Source: Pteria penguin (Eukaryota > Mollusca > Bivalvia > Pterioida > Pteriidae). From it: 64,000 nt of DNA. The notes below the pieces were generated by a model. It had not been told where the DNA came from. It did not search any database and saw only the letters and a list, made by a program, of their open reading frames with translations. This document shows positions 45,401-51,050 of this stretch, one piece after another; the first letter of the stretch is position 1, and each line of letters opens with the position of its first letter. The translations under genes and the position numbers were made by a program. Location: assembly GCA_035048485.1 (NCBI GenBank), contig CM068583.1, positions 69,056,306 to 69,120,305 of the forward strand, read 5' to 3'.

Positions 45401-45442
45401 ATAGAGGATCACCTCAGACATCATGCTAAGTACCTGAAGTAA
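11940..45442 (+). CDS. S-formylglutathione hydrolase (esterase D), nine exons, complete
   Basis: Joined exons: 11940-12013, 15874-15962, 25635-25733, 28465-28589, 30976-31040, 34437-34590, 36524-36589, 38759-38860 and 45365-45442, giving 852 nt and 283 residues (human ESD has 282). It hydrolyses S-formylglutathione to glutathione and formate, the last step of glutathione-dependent formaldehyde removal in the cytosol. It is an alpha/beta-hydrolase: nucleophile elbow GHSMGGHG with Ser151, Asp228 in GKSDNF, and His262 in GYDHSYYF. Other family landmarks are [52 protein letters not shown] and DGQLLPDNF. All introns are GT-AG and every phase matches, with no stop or frameshift, so the gene looks functional. 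Introns 3, 4 and 8 each carry a minisatellite made from the adjacent splice site. The first ATG fits the family N-terminus ([11 protein letters not shown]). Confidence 0.97.
12104..12484. mobile_element. MITE-like element in ESD intron 1
   Basis: Inverted arms of about 95 bp: AAAACCATATCTTTATTCC, then GATAAAGATCTGGC and GGGGTCATGTTCTGGTGAAC on the left, mirrored by GTTCACCAGAACATGACCCC to AAAGATATGGTTTTTATCAG on the right. The interior of about 170 bp is non-coding. Similar GATCTGGTTTAAAAATGTAAAAA sequences flank both sides (about 12045 and 12492), which suggests a duplicated target neighbourhood. Confidence 0.7.
12700..12990. repeat. Four degenerate copies of an AATGAATTC-CCTATCC-ATGGACATG unit
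   Basis: Imperfect units of roughly 60-75 bp share GATAATGAATTCAT, TGCCTATCCAATGGACATG and TATGTATA-GACTA. They are diverged, and the last runs into the left arm of the long inverted repeat that starts near 12994. Confidence 0.7.
12994..15463. mobile_element. Composite element: inverted-repeat arms around a 146-bp minisatellite
   Basis: The left arm (about 12994-13116: GTCTTTTCATTATACAGA, CCATATGAGCA, ATACGCAAGATCA) is mirrored at about 15334-15463 (TGATCTTGCGTATTA, TGCTCATATGGGAAA, TGATGAAAAGATCC). Inside, a second pair of ends (TTAGCTCTACTGGTCTCGAC at 13152 and a reversed match near 15225) bounds the tandem array. This looks like an AGCTC-type minisatellite-bearing element nested in or fused with an older inverted-repeat element. 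No protein is encoded. Confidence 0.55.
13200..15160. repeat. 146-bp minisatellite, about 13 units (ESD intron 1)
   Basis: Units are marked by CCCAGAGACCTAATTATGGTC, TAGTTGTGCATGTGCAATTTTGG and GGGGCGTGGTCCCAAAATC. The spacing of AGAGAC between neighbouring units is 144-148 bp in nearly all cases. One unit is enlarged by a 16-base C run (13779-13794) and one is extended by about 63 bp. It starts after GTCCGTTGTCCGGACGTCCGTCC, common at the left end of this element type. Confidence 0.9.
15874..15962 (+). CDS. ESD exon 2
   Basis: Follows ATTTATTCCAG and ends with one base of the Gly codon in YWLSG, before GTATGT. It encodes [18 protein letters not shown] and then [11 protein letters not shown], matching the first beta-strands of the ESD family. 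Intron 2 (15963-25634) is the longest of the gene. Confidence 0.95.
16219..16566. repeat. Three-unit 146-bp repeat, interrupted
   Basis: TTTGATCATACTTC recurs at 16241, 16388 and 16533 (spacing 147 and 145 bp), with CTCCTATACCTTTCATCAGAA and CAAGGTCATTTCTGAAAGGT. The third unit is broken at 16566 by the SINE/hAT nest and resumes at 17873 with GGTTAAGGGCTTTTGAACAAAGG. Confidence 0.85.
16567..17872 (-). mobile_element. tRNA-derived SINE split by a hAT-like element
   Basis: A 12-bp direct repeat GTTATTTAGGTT flanks the insertion (16555-16566 and 17873-17884). Read on the minus strand, the SINE head at 17872-17795 has an A-box TGGTGAAGTGGTTAAGCGC and a B-box GGGTTCGATTCCTGGG. The body GGTAACCTCCTGCTTCCATG, TCGCGATACAACGTAAAAC ends in CACGAATCAA, and the tail CCAATCAACC appears only after the hAT insertion. 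The head is tRNA-like but is not called a functional tRNA, because it is joined to a SINE body. Confidence 0.8.
16577..17724. mobile_element. hAT-like element (1.15 kb) inserted in the SINE
   Basis: The ends are TAGTGTTGTAC at the left and the reverse complement of TAGTGATGAAC at the right. They are flanked by an 8-bp duplication TTGATTGG/TTGATTCG (16569-16576 and 17725-17732) with one mismatch. Subterminal ATTGATAATCGG/CGATTATC motifs are repeated and inverted. Open frames at 16655-16927 and 17343-17576 (minus) show no transposase signature, so it is probably non-autonomous. Confidence 0.7.
18025..19265. repeat. 146-bp minisatellite, about 9 units (ESD intron 2)
   Basis: Units contain CATAACTTCTTCCCCTGTGCATG, TTCAATAATATTTCACAGAAT, AGGTCAAAGGTCAAGGTCAC and AACATGCAAAGTGAGTAAAAC. 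Spacing of CTTCCCCTGT is 146, 146 and 144 bp in the first units, and shorter (110-130) where deletions occur. AGGTCA half-sites are abundant, which reflects the unit and is not evidence of receptor binding. Confidence 0.9.
19376..19436 (-). repeat. Conserved GATCCCGTCC...GGCGTTGCTCTTGTT terminal motif, copy 1
   Basis: About 55 bp (GATCCCGTCCAAAGTAAGCG, then TTATGCCACGCTAGGCGTTG) closely matches 47286-47352. It is followed here by a reverse copy of the GAATTGAGTCATCAATTTCC motif seen near 8652. It is probably the conserved end of a dispersed element family. Confidence 0.6.
19600..20985. repeat. 47-bp minisatellite, about 30 units
   Basis: Units of the form GACAGTTCTAGTTTG(C/T)(T/G)GCTTGCAGGGGTATT, TGGTCCTGCTTTGCA. 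The distal copies (about 20640-20960) are most alike and the proximal ones more diverged, which suggests expansion from the right end. Intronic. Confidence 0.9.
21190..22190. repeat. 145-bp minisatellite, 7 units
   Basis: CTCCTCCAGAA recurs at 21232, 21377, 21522 and onward at almost exactly 145-bp spacing. Units hold CTGCACAGAATTTCACCAAAC, AAGTACTCAAGGTCCTCTAC and GATCCAAGATGGCCGCCATTG. Minus-strand frames of 78-94 codons are periodic artefacts. Confidence 0.95.
22340..23710. repeat. Direct duplication of about 0.83 kb
   Basis: Two diverged copies lie head to tail: ATGAAACATGGAATACATGAAG at about 22633 and 23466, and TAGATGTTTCTCAACACTCAAC at about 22837 and 23676. The offset is about 833-839 bp. 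G runs (22563-22578 and 22907-22912) differ between copies. Part of the AGCTC element body. Confidence 0.75.
24100..24440 (+). mobile_element. Decayed tRNA-SINE copies
   Basis: 24100-24335 keeps GTGCCAGGTTCAAGTGCCA (B-box-like), GGAAGAAACAGTGACATTCAAG and TTGATGGATCCATTGCATGG, in the order seen in the SINE at 5404. A second tRNA-like head (GTAATGGTTAAATGTATTTG, then CTTGGTTTGATTACCAG) follows at 24359-24440. Confidence 0.5.
24441..25634. other. ESD intron 2, unremarkable 3' portion
   Basis: AT-rich intron sequence without recognised genes or repeats of clear structure, leading to the exon 3 acceptor (TTTTTATTTCAG). Confidence 0.5.
25635..25733 (+). CDS. ESD exon 3
   Basis: Encodes the completed Gly, [32 protein letters not shown] and the first base of Arg (AGA). 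The donor is GTATGT at 25734. Reading through gives a TAA at 25739-25741. The last 27 or so nucleotides and the donor are copied about 23 times in the array immediately downstream. Confidence 0.95.
25734..27890 (+). repeat. 92-bp minisatellite carrying exon 3 end plus donor
   Basis: Each unit has about 65 nt of intron start (GTATGTAATATTACTGATCAG, then AGTCAGTCTGATAGTGTCAAG and GTCCAGGTTAT) followed by a copy of the exon 3 terminus, ATTATAGTGGC(T)CCAGATACTAG then TCCAA, abutting the next GTATG(T/C). There are about 23 units at 92-93 bp spacing, with one shortened to about 53 bp. Most copies lost one T (GGCCCAGA against the exon's GGCTCCAGA). Copies near 25807 and 26267 keep the exon form. About nine copies have GTATGC in place of GTATGT. 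Confidence 0.95.
27891..28464. other. ESD intron 3 remainder
   Basis: Unique AT-rich intron with a short AGCTCACCTCGACTAAGTGGAGC fragment at about 28118, which resembles the left end of the AGCTC elements. No gene seen. Confidence 0.5.
28465..28589 (+). CDS. ESD exon 4
   Basis: Follows TTATGTTTCAG and precedes GTAAAT. It encodes [18 protein letters not shown], then [20 protein letters not shown] and TSE, ending in phase 0. Continuing into the intron is open for 16 residues to the next copy of the same donor at 28638, which is the only in-frame alternative. Beyond it GTA AAT TAA stops. Confidence 0.95.
28590..30002 (+). repeat. 48-bp minisatellite carrying exon 4 end plus donor
   Basis: The unit is GTAAATTAAGTGTATACATA, CTCTGTATTAACTAC, then TGTCACCTCAGAG, where the last 13 nt duplicate the exon 4 terminus. 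There are about 29 units, very alike. The first intronic unit has GTAAATAAAG in place of GTAAATTAAG. Because 48 is divisible by three, one frame stays open for 387 codons (28839-30002). This is a period effect, not a gene. Confidence 0.95.
30220..30910. repeat. Diverged outliers of the 48-bp array
   Basis: Scattered copies of CTCAGAGGTAAATTGAG and GTATACATACT, with AAAAACCACTTTGT between them, recur to about 30650, with a last TGAGTGTATACAAACTCT near 30877. They look like older, decayed units of the same minisatellite. Confidence 0.7.
30976..31040 (+). CDS. ESD exon 5
   Basis: Follows TTCCTGTTTCAG and precedes GTATGT. It encodes [20 protein letters not shown] and H, then AG of the nucleophile Ser codon. 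The catalytic Ser151 codon is therefore split across intron 5. Confidence 0.95.
31100..31690. repeat. Dispersed element with 155-160 bp internal repeats
   Basis: CATTATCTC recurs at about 31183, 31338 and 31499, with GAAATGAAATTTGGCATA and GAGAATATCTAG. It starts near TATGCCTCCCTTTGAAGAAGA and ends near AAAAGGGGGCATATATG. Non-coding. Confidence 0.6.
31986..32480 (+). mobile_element. CCCCCGCTTTT-hairpin element, copy 1
   Basis: Begins TTGTCCCCCGCTTTTAGCAAAAGCG (a stem-loop), then CTGTCTGTCTGTCACAAAAAC and two internal units marked GTAGGGCCTTCATATTTGGC-like. It ends GATAGAACCCCCAAAGCGGATGACCACAATTCTC. The same ends occur at 41722-42076 (minus) and 47388-47750 (plus). Confidence 0.7.
32537..32632. 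repeat. 96-nt nearly pure poly-C tract
   Basis: Ninety-six bases, all C apart from T at about 32558 and TA at about 32610. The minus strand is poly-G. It lies between the hairpin element and the 145-bp array. Length and purity make it a likely length-variable or assembly-uncertain site. Confidence 0.9.
32641..33620. repeat. 145-bp minisatellite, 7 units (ESD intron 5)
   Basis: AAGAGA recurs at 32641, 32786, 32932, 33078, 33211, 33357 and 33503 (mostly 145-146 bp). Units contain GACCTTGTGACCTTGGCCTTG, TTAACCTTAGCTATAACTTTTG and CACATGTATATTCCTTGTGG. The tail to about 33860 (CACGGGGGGTATTTGTCCCA) looks like an element end. Confidence 0.9.
33861..34436. other. ESD intron 5, 3' part
   Basis: AT-rich intron. 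A small tandem near 34270-34340 repeats TTTGGCTAA/TAGCCAAAT. No gene seen. Confidence 0.5.
34437..34590 (+). CDS. ESD exon 6
   Basis: Completes the Ser codon and encodes [35 protein letters not shown] and [16 protein letters not shown], followed by GTAGGC. It carries the GHSMGGHG elbow together with exon 5. Confidence 0.95.
34870..35120 (+). mobile_element. tRNA-derived SINE, copy 3 (decayed)
   Basis: Keeps GTAGTGTTGGTTAGTAGAAAG (A-box-like), TTTCGGATGAGACCTTGAATA, AAGATCCCTCACTGCTTTG, CATCAGGCAGATGCCACCACC and a tail AACATAAAACAATAATTGATC. Sense to ESD, in intron 6. Confidence 0.65.
35408..35545. repeat. 27-bp tandem repeat, about 5 units
   Basis: ATTTCCTATGAATACTGACA-ATAAGAC is repeated almost perfectly. 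Intron 6. Confidence 0.95.
35546..36523. other. ESD intron 6, 3' part
   Basis: AT-rich intron with no recognised gene or element, up to the acceptor TTTCTTTTCAG. Confidence 0.5.
36524..36589 (+). CDS. ESD exon 7
   Basis: Encodes [20 protein letters not shown] and DQ in phase 0. The donor is GTGCGT. It leads into the catalytic Asp loop encoded by exon 8. Confidence 0.95.
36590..38758. other. ESD intron 7
   Basis: Mostly unique AT-rich sequence. A pair of direct repeats about 93 bp apart (GACATGCGAGAATGAAGGAC and AATCCATTCCATGGTAAATT) lies at about 38177 and 38270. Repeated GCAGTGAATCACTGCAGC/GCGGCAATT motifs occur near 36990-37030. No gene seen. Confidence 0.5.
38759..38860 (+). CDS. ESD exon 8
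   Basis: Follows TTCTTTGTTTAG and precedes GTAAAA. It encodes [17 protein letters not shown], then [17 protein letters not shown], in phase 0 at both ends. Asp228 of GKSDNF is the predicted triad acid, by alignment with human Asp226. Confidence 0.95.
38943..41441 (+). mobile_element. AGCTCA element with internal 45-bp array (pearl/Helentron-like)
   Basis: The left end TAGCTCATGTGAGCTAATTG and the right end AAGGTGCTCAAATGAGAGAT, GAGACCCATTTGGGCCTCTTG match the design of the element at 21151-24046. The 45-bp satellite starts from the left-end sequence itself (TTGTGATCGCTCGTCATCTAAC). The body after 40745 is AT-rich and non-coding. Confidence 0.6.
38993..40745. repeat. 45-bp minisatellite, about 32 near-identical units plus decayed edge
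   Basis: The unit is CATTGTAATTGTGATCACTT, CTCATCTAACTGTTG, then TGTACCTGAC. Units from about 39030 to 40350 are nearly identical, differing mainly at one C/T (CACTCCTC or CACTTCTC). Units after 40360 decay. The 472-codon open frame here (15-residue period) results from a unit length divisible by three. Confidence 0.97.
41722..42076 (-). mobile_element. CCCCCGCTTT-hairpin element, copy 2
   Basis: Minus-oriented copy. Its 3' end GAATTGTGGTCCCCCGCTTTGG lies at the left and its 5' hairpin TTTTCGCGAAAGCGGGGGACA at the right. It shares the CACAAAAACTTTAACC-type interior with the copies at 31986 and 47388. Confidence 0.75.
42077..43480. other. ESD intron 8, mixed sequence
   Basis: AT-rich intron. 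About 43360-43402 ends in AAGGTGCTCAGTTGAGCAGT and CCTCTTGTTATT, a right-end remnant of the AGCTC family. Shorter open frames show no recognisable domain. Confidence 0.45.
43481..43665. repeat. 27-bp tandem repeat, about 7 imperfect units
   Basis: Repeats of AGGATGTGTCTTTACTAATGT, then TAGTT, with indels. Intron 8. Confidence 0.8.
43666..44689. other. ESD intron 8, sequence before exon 9 array
   Basis: AT-rich intron with diverged fragments of CTTTAAAT-GTAAAATATAGGGCTTTCATA type at about 44340-44640, similar to interiors of other dispersed elements. No gene seen. Confidence 0.4.
44690..45364 (+). repeat. 50-bp minisatellite carrying exon 9 acceptor plus exon start
   Basis: The unit is TGGTTGATTCTTTTCAG, then GGATATGAT(T/C)ACAGCTATTA, TTTTGACAGTATC. 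It contains the exon 9 acceptor with its pyrimidine tract and the first 22-23 nt of exon 9. There are about 11 decoy acceptors before the authentic one at 45364. Later copies gained an extra 25-bp block (TAGCTATTATTTTGA(C/G)AGTATC). Most copies next to the exon share its CAC (His262) while distal copies have TAC. Confidence 0.95.
45365..45442 (+). CDS. ESD exon 9
   Basis: Encodes [20 protein letters not shown] and AKYLK, then TAA. His262 of GYDHSYYF is the predicted catalytic base. The authentic acceptor is recognisable because the frame continues into the family C-terminus, whereas array copies turn to TTTGACAG after 22-23 nt. Confidence 0.97.
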   Translation, partial: GYDHSYYFMATFIEDHLRHHAKYLK

Positions 45443-45806
45443 ATCTGTAGTAATAGTGTTAAGTGACCGTGTCTGTGTGGACAAATTACAATCACCTCAT
45501 TCTGACAATAATCCTAGTAAGAAGTGATTAACATCCAGTTATTGTTGTAATATGGTGTGTAAGTGATTCGTTAATAATTAATGATATTACATATGTTATA
45601 TAGATTATTACAATGAGTGTAATATACCACATTTCATGATTGCTATATACATTGATTCAGCATTGTTGAATTTATCATTGTGAATTTATAAAAGTCTGTT
45701 GATGAATTATCTTGAAGTATTTTGATATCATTTGGATGATATTCGTAGAAAAACTTGCTTAACCTTCACTAAGCTTCCATTTATATGTAATTATTTTGTA
45801 TAACAT

Positions 45807-45812
45807 AATAAA
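45807..45812 (+). terminator. ESD poly(A) signal AATAAA
   Basis: A canonical AATAAA lies 365 nt after the ESD stop codon in AT-rich sequence (TAACATAATAAATTG). It is the most likely 3'-end signal. The cleavage site is not visible directly. Confidence 0.6.
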
Positions 45813-45885
45813 TTGTATCTACAGGTTATCATGTTGGCAATTTCTTCAGATAACAATATTCAGGATTGAACTCTATTCTACAACA

Positions 45886-46175
45886 AGGGGTAGATTGGTC
45901 CAATGGTATCACATCTACTTTCTAATCTGATGATCTGAGTTTGATCTCAATTGTCGACAAGGATTTTTGTAAGGTGATTTATCATGTCTGTCTTCCTATC
46001 TGCTCAATGAGACAACATAATCAGGAGCTCTGTGTCCAGATATTATGACCCTTAACCCTTACTGCTAAAGGTGGGTCAGTATTGCATGAAAATGTTGAGA
46101 CCATGCAACAAGCAGATGACACAATAAGTAGTTATTCTGTGTGATGGAAAATAATGAACAGATAAATATTGTTAA
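45886..46175 (+). mobile_element. tRNA-derived SINE, copy 4 (decayed)
   Basis: The tRNA-like head (AGATTGGTCCAATGGTATCAC, then CTGAGTTTGATCTCAATTG) and the body (CTGCTCAATGAGACAACATAA, CATGCAACAAGCAGATGAC) end near TGGAAAATAATGAACAGATAA. Same family as the copy at 5404, strongly diverged. Confidence 0.6.
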
Positions 46176-46559
46176 ACAGTCTCTTGCAACTTTATACATT
46201 ACAGTCAACCTTGTTTTAAGTGACCACCAAAGGGAAGATGGAAAAGTGGTCATTTAAGACAGGTGGTCTCTTCATACAGGTTAATTTTTATAAAAAATAA
46301 GTAGTAAGGAACAGAGAAAGGTGGTTGTTATAAACAGGTGATTGCTAAATACAGGTGTCTTGAAAGAAAGTTTGAATGTACTTTATACAGTAGATTTTAC
46401 AACTGAAATGAAATTGAAATTTGTGTCATGAATTGATTTTCACAAAACTAATGATTTCCTTTGAAACTATTGGCTTTAACTTTTGAATTAGATAAAGAAT
46501 ACTGACTGAGACAAATGTTCTGAAGAGCTAATGTCTTTGACCTTTGCAATGGACTCTTC

Positions 46560-47386
46560 CGAAGTCGTGAAGTTCTTTTATGTGCTGTAACCAGGACCTT
46601 GTTTTTTATCCCCCACATTTCAAGATTTTTTCAGAAATACATTAAAAATCTATTTTTCGTCAAAACATTATGAAATTTATCATGAAAGAAGTAAAATGTA
46701 CCAACTATCACATATATTATGGGTTTTAATATCTTTTTCTTCATTTTTAAGAAATTATCATTTTAGGGAGGGGGGGTGTGCCCATATGTCCTAGGTCAAG
46801 TTTTCTGGACTTTTTTTTTTTCATCTTTCAAGATACTGAGTTGAAATTTGGTATATTGCTCTATATCAAGCGGTGTCAGTACCAGTTCGAGTTTTGTTAC
46901 GATTGATCACTTTTGACAGATTTGTGGCCCTTGGACTTGTAAATTTCAAGATTTTGTTTTGAAAATTCATTAAAAATCTGATTTTTGTAAAAACATTATG
47001 AAATTTATCATGAAACAAGAAAAATGTACCAACTTTCACATGTCTTAAAGGTTTTGATATCTTTTTCTTCATTTTTGAGAAATTTATAATTTTAGGATGG
47101 GGATGTTTTGTACTAAAAAAATTTTTTTTTTAAAGATTTTTTTTTTGCAGGTCAAGTTCCAAGATGGGTTGGATAGGACCATTTCTGTACGAGTTATTGC
47201 CATTGGACTTATTCCTATGATAAAATGCTATGAAACACAATTAACTTTATTAAACGTCAGATGTTTTTCATGAAAATCATGCCAAATGCGAATTGATCCC
47301 GTCCGAATTAAGCTACGGGCGTATTATGCCACGCTAGGCGTTGCTCTTGTTAAACATAATTGCTCTGAAAAATGACACTACTTCTT
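46560..47386. repeat. Duplicated 310-bp unit ending in the GATCCCGTCC motif
   Basis: About 46617-46760 and 46926-47100 are related (TTTCAAGATTTT, AAAACATTATGAAATTTATC, GATATCTTTTTCTTCATTTTT). The stretch ends at 47286-47352 with GATCCCGTCCGAATTAAGCT, ATTATGCCACGCTAGGCGTT, matching 19376-19436. It is probably one element with two body repeats and a conserved terminus. Confidence 0.65.
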
Positions 47387-47387
47387 T

Positions 47388-47750
47388 TTGTTCCCCACTT
47401 TTCGTGAAAGTATGGGGACATTAAAACTCATTTGTCTGTCTGTATGTCTGTCCATCTATTACAAAAACTTTAACCTTCATCATAACTTTTTTTAACCATA
47501 AGACGTAGGGCCTTCATATTTGGCATGTGTCTCCCTAAATGCAATACCTTTCCGTTGGTACATAAATTTTTATCAATGTGACCTTGACTGTGATCTTTGA
47601 CCTACTTCAGCGTAACTTTTTAACTATAAGACATAGGGCCTTCATATTTGGCATGTATGTCTGTACACATGCACAACCATGACGATATGTTACAGATCAC
47701 TGCACCCTTACTGAGAGAACCCCAAAAGTGGGGGACCACAATTCTCTGAA
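47388..47750 (+). mobile_element. CCCCACTTTT-hairpin element, copy 3
   Basis: Starts TTGTTCCCCACTTTTCGTGAA-AGTATGGGGACA and ends AGAGAACCCCAAAAGTGGGGGACCACAATTCTC. The interior matches the copies at 31986 and 41722 (CTTTAACCTT, GGGCCTTCATATTTGGCATG). Confidence 0.75.
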
Positions 47751-48108
47751 TTTGCTTGTTGAAAATAATTCAAATAACTATGATTTGATCACAATTTAAT
47801 GAAGTAAAGAATTCTAATTCATATTGTGAGGTACATGTACACAGCTTCATCGTGACTACAATACGCATACAAATTTTGAATTTTCTTAAAATTTTTAGTA
47901 TCTTGTTCAAAATATTGGTGGTGCAAAATTTCTCTACATAAACAGAACATACACAAATAATACACTGGTATTCAGATCAATTCATCGGTATTAATAATAA
48001 TGCCCATGACAAACAATATACCAGGAACACCCTGCAAAGGAGTTATAAGACGTCACAAGATACCATTCGGGTTTACTACACGAACAAGCTATTGAGTGTT
48101 ATCGTTAA

Positions 48109-48289
48109 ACAGAGTTATTTCTTATTTGGAACAGTATCTGACATAAAATAATAATGACGTCCTTAATTTTCTATGAAAATGTCTTGTTGACCATCATTTT
48201 CCTGAGTTTTAGGTCGGTTTCCATAGAATTTGATGACATCATAATTGTTTTACGTCAGATACCGTCCCAATTGGGAAGTTACTCTCTGT
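48109..48289. mobile_element. 181-bp fold-back MITE
   Basis: The left arm ACAGAGTTATTTCTTATTTGG, ACAGTATCTGACATAAAA is mirrored by TTTTACGTCAGATACCGTCC and GGGAAGTTACTCTCTGT. A loop of about 70 bp contains further inverted stretches (CATCATTTTCC). TA follows the right end. Non-coding. Confidence 0.6.
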
Positions 48290-48944
48290 AATGAAAAGAC
48301 TGAACAATCATTTTCCTCCATTACAATATTTTAAGCAATGATCACAATTCTTGGAATTTGCATGACATTGTTCTCACAGGAACCACCTAGCATATTCAAG
48401 CAAATGCTAACAAAGGGATAAAATTGGCAAATTACAGTCTTACAATTAATGGGAGAAAATGATATTCGGAATCCTAAGGTAAGCAGATCATGAGTCATAC
48501 GAGCAGTTGGGAGTTTCTCTTTTGTTTTCTGCTCTTTCCATGGGATAATCTCAATACTAGGGAAATGAATTATAACACGTAGCCCATCTACCATCATAAA
48601 CCAATAACTCAAGCATTGTAACTTGCACACGACCACTACTCAGCAACCGAATTCAGGTTACATTGCTTAAGGCAAAGACGGACTGGCAAAGACATGTCCT
48701 GATTTATCATTTTGTCACTATTTATCATTTCTTTTGACGGATTAAGATTTGGATTAAGATTTTGTTTAGGTAACGGCTGCTTTTATGTTAACTAGATTAT
48801 AATGTAATGTAAACATTGCTCTGATATTTTGTTAAATTAATTAATACATGCTTATGCAAATACATGTATAATATGTGTAAGTATGTAAATTAAAATGATA
48901 AAAAATGTCTTTAAAAAGTATACATATCGTCAAAGTGAAGTTTG

Positions 48945-48993
<49 letters not shown>

Positions 48994-49185
48994 AGGATTT
49001 GAATGCATCACATTTAACATTGTTAAATGATATTGGATAAGGAATGACAATGCTTTCTATGACAACGTCAGGATATCATATTAAAGATGAGAAGGGTTTT
49101 TATGAAAATGTCAAAATACCGTATGAGGAATTATTTTAATTTTTATGACATTTTCTGGATATCTGACTAGGACTGACGTTGATTT
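48290..49185. other. Intergenic, includes a (TA)n microsatellite
   Basis: An alternating AT run covers about 48948-48990. A 101-codon minus-strand frame at 48331-48636 has no recognisable features. This stretch should include the 3' UTR of the CYYR1-like gene, but no clear AATAAA was identified. Confidence 0.45.
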
Positions 49186-49442
49186 CTATGACTTGAGAGG
49201 ATATGGTTGTGGTGGTGGTGCTATTGCATTGTAGGCTCCTGGGGCCGAAGGTCCTGAGGGATAGGCAGGAGGAGGAGGATAGGCTGGGTTGGTGCCTGCC
49301 GTATGACTCACATTGTATTGTGGGGGTGGTGGAGGGTATGCCACTTGAGGTTGTGAGTATCCAGTCATAGGCTGTTGATATCCCATGGGTGGAGGAGGCT
49401 GGTATCCATAGTTAACCTGCTGTTGCTGCTGGGTTGTATGTA
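49186..49442 (-). CDS. CYYR1-like exon 4 (Pro-rich tail and stop)
   Basis: Follows TTTTTTCCAG and begins with TA completing an Ile codon, then HTTQQQQVNYGYQPPPPMGY. It continues with QVAYPPPPPQYN and AYPPPPAYPSGPSAPG, ending PYPLKS and TAG (49186-49188). Low-complexity Pro/Tyr content is normal for the family tail. Confidence 0.8.
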
Positions 49443-51009
49443 CTGGAAAAAATAAAAAAAACTAATAAAACCCAAAGGAACAGAGCTTAACCAGAGCATG
49501 TTTGTTCCACATATGCCTCCGCATGGGCTTAATTCATAGCAGCAACAAACTTTCCTAAATAATAGAAGTTTCTTGGACCATAACTCCTGTAAATATTACC
49601 ATGCAGTAGTGTAGTTTTGCCTTTTGAAATATCGACCCTCAAATATATAGGCATCCTTCCATTTTTAGTAAGATTTGATGAGCATTTAATAATATAATTA
49701 TGACAATATAAGATTATCACCTGGAAACAAATCATCCTGTTTAAATTCAGCACAACAATGTAATAGTTATAATGACATTAGGATCAGTATTCGAAACCGG
49801 TCCAGAGCAGAATATGATGTGATATTAAACGTTTTGATTCTGTTAAGTATATAGAAAAAGAAAGTAGAATATATAAAACCGTTTTCAAAATAATTGGTTT
49901 AGATGCGTTTGTCGTGAATCAGCTTTGATGACATGGTTCCAGCAAAGAATGCGTCCTTTAAAAAATCTATTCACTACTAGGTACTTATAATACATAACAG
50001 TGGCTGGTCCAGGATTTCCGAAAAGGGGGAGGGCACGTGTGAAAGTCGAGTATTAGCCAAACTACTCCGCCATTTTGACTGCCAAATCTGGAGTTTTACT
50101 TGCAAATATGTGGCGAAAAGAGGGGTCCGGGGCCCGCTCTAAATCCGCCACTGCATACTACCACATCTGACACAATATACTGGTCTTACTTTATTGTAAA
50201 GAAATTAAATCTATCTAACATAGAACGATATCTATCAGTAAAAAAGTAAATACCTCAAAGAGAAAACAGAAAACGTCTGACAAAGCTGTATGGTTGGTTG
50301 GTGTTATACGTCGCTTTCAACAATTTTTCAGTCATATCGTGACATGGACAAAGCTGTATGACACAAATCACCAAGGACATGCACACAAAACATGGTAATA
50401 GAATATATACGGAAAACGACATTACAAAAATATTCGATTGTGCTGCAGTTACGACACCGTCTTAGGACAGTCAATTGGTGTGGTTAACCGGTTTAAGGGC
50501 GCCTCAAGAGCAATGTATTTAATAAAAGAACTGACCGTGAACTGCAGATATTTATTGCCATCATATATCGATTTTGTTAACAAGCTTGGAGTTATCATTT
50601 GTGCATGTATACTTACTGACTGCCACTCCACCAGTCGCTTGTGGAGCCACAATCCTTCCTCGGATTCCACGCTTATTTTTTATGCAAATAAAAATGATGA
50701 CTCCAACAATGATTGCGAGCACTACCAGTGACCCAACAACAGCTCCTGCTATAGTCCCTCCTCTTTATAAATAAGAAATATATATTTACATATCAGTTCA
50801 TTTCATATTTATTGCTCGTATAAAACAACACATGTAGAAAGAGTATCTAATATCTATTTGTGTTATGTGTGCGGGTGTTTCTAATTATTTTGTTTTAGTG
50901 TCTTTGTCATTCCTTGTGCTTTTAAATTTGACCTTTATTTTTAACTTGCATTGACCTTCGGTTGATCCAACATTCTTGAATAGCGAACGTCGTTGTAATA
51001 TTTTATTTA

Positions 51010-51050
<41 letters not shown>

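Noticed and set aside
44951..45404. Frames of 67-85 codons ([17 protein letters not shown]...)
   Set aside because: Produced by the 50-bp array in a frame different from exon 9. Not part of ESD.
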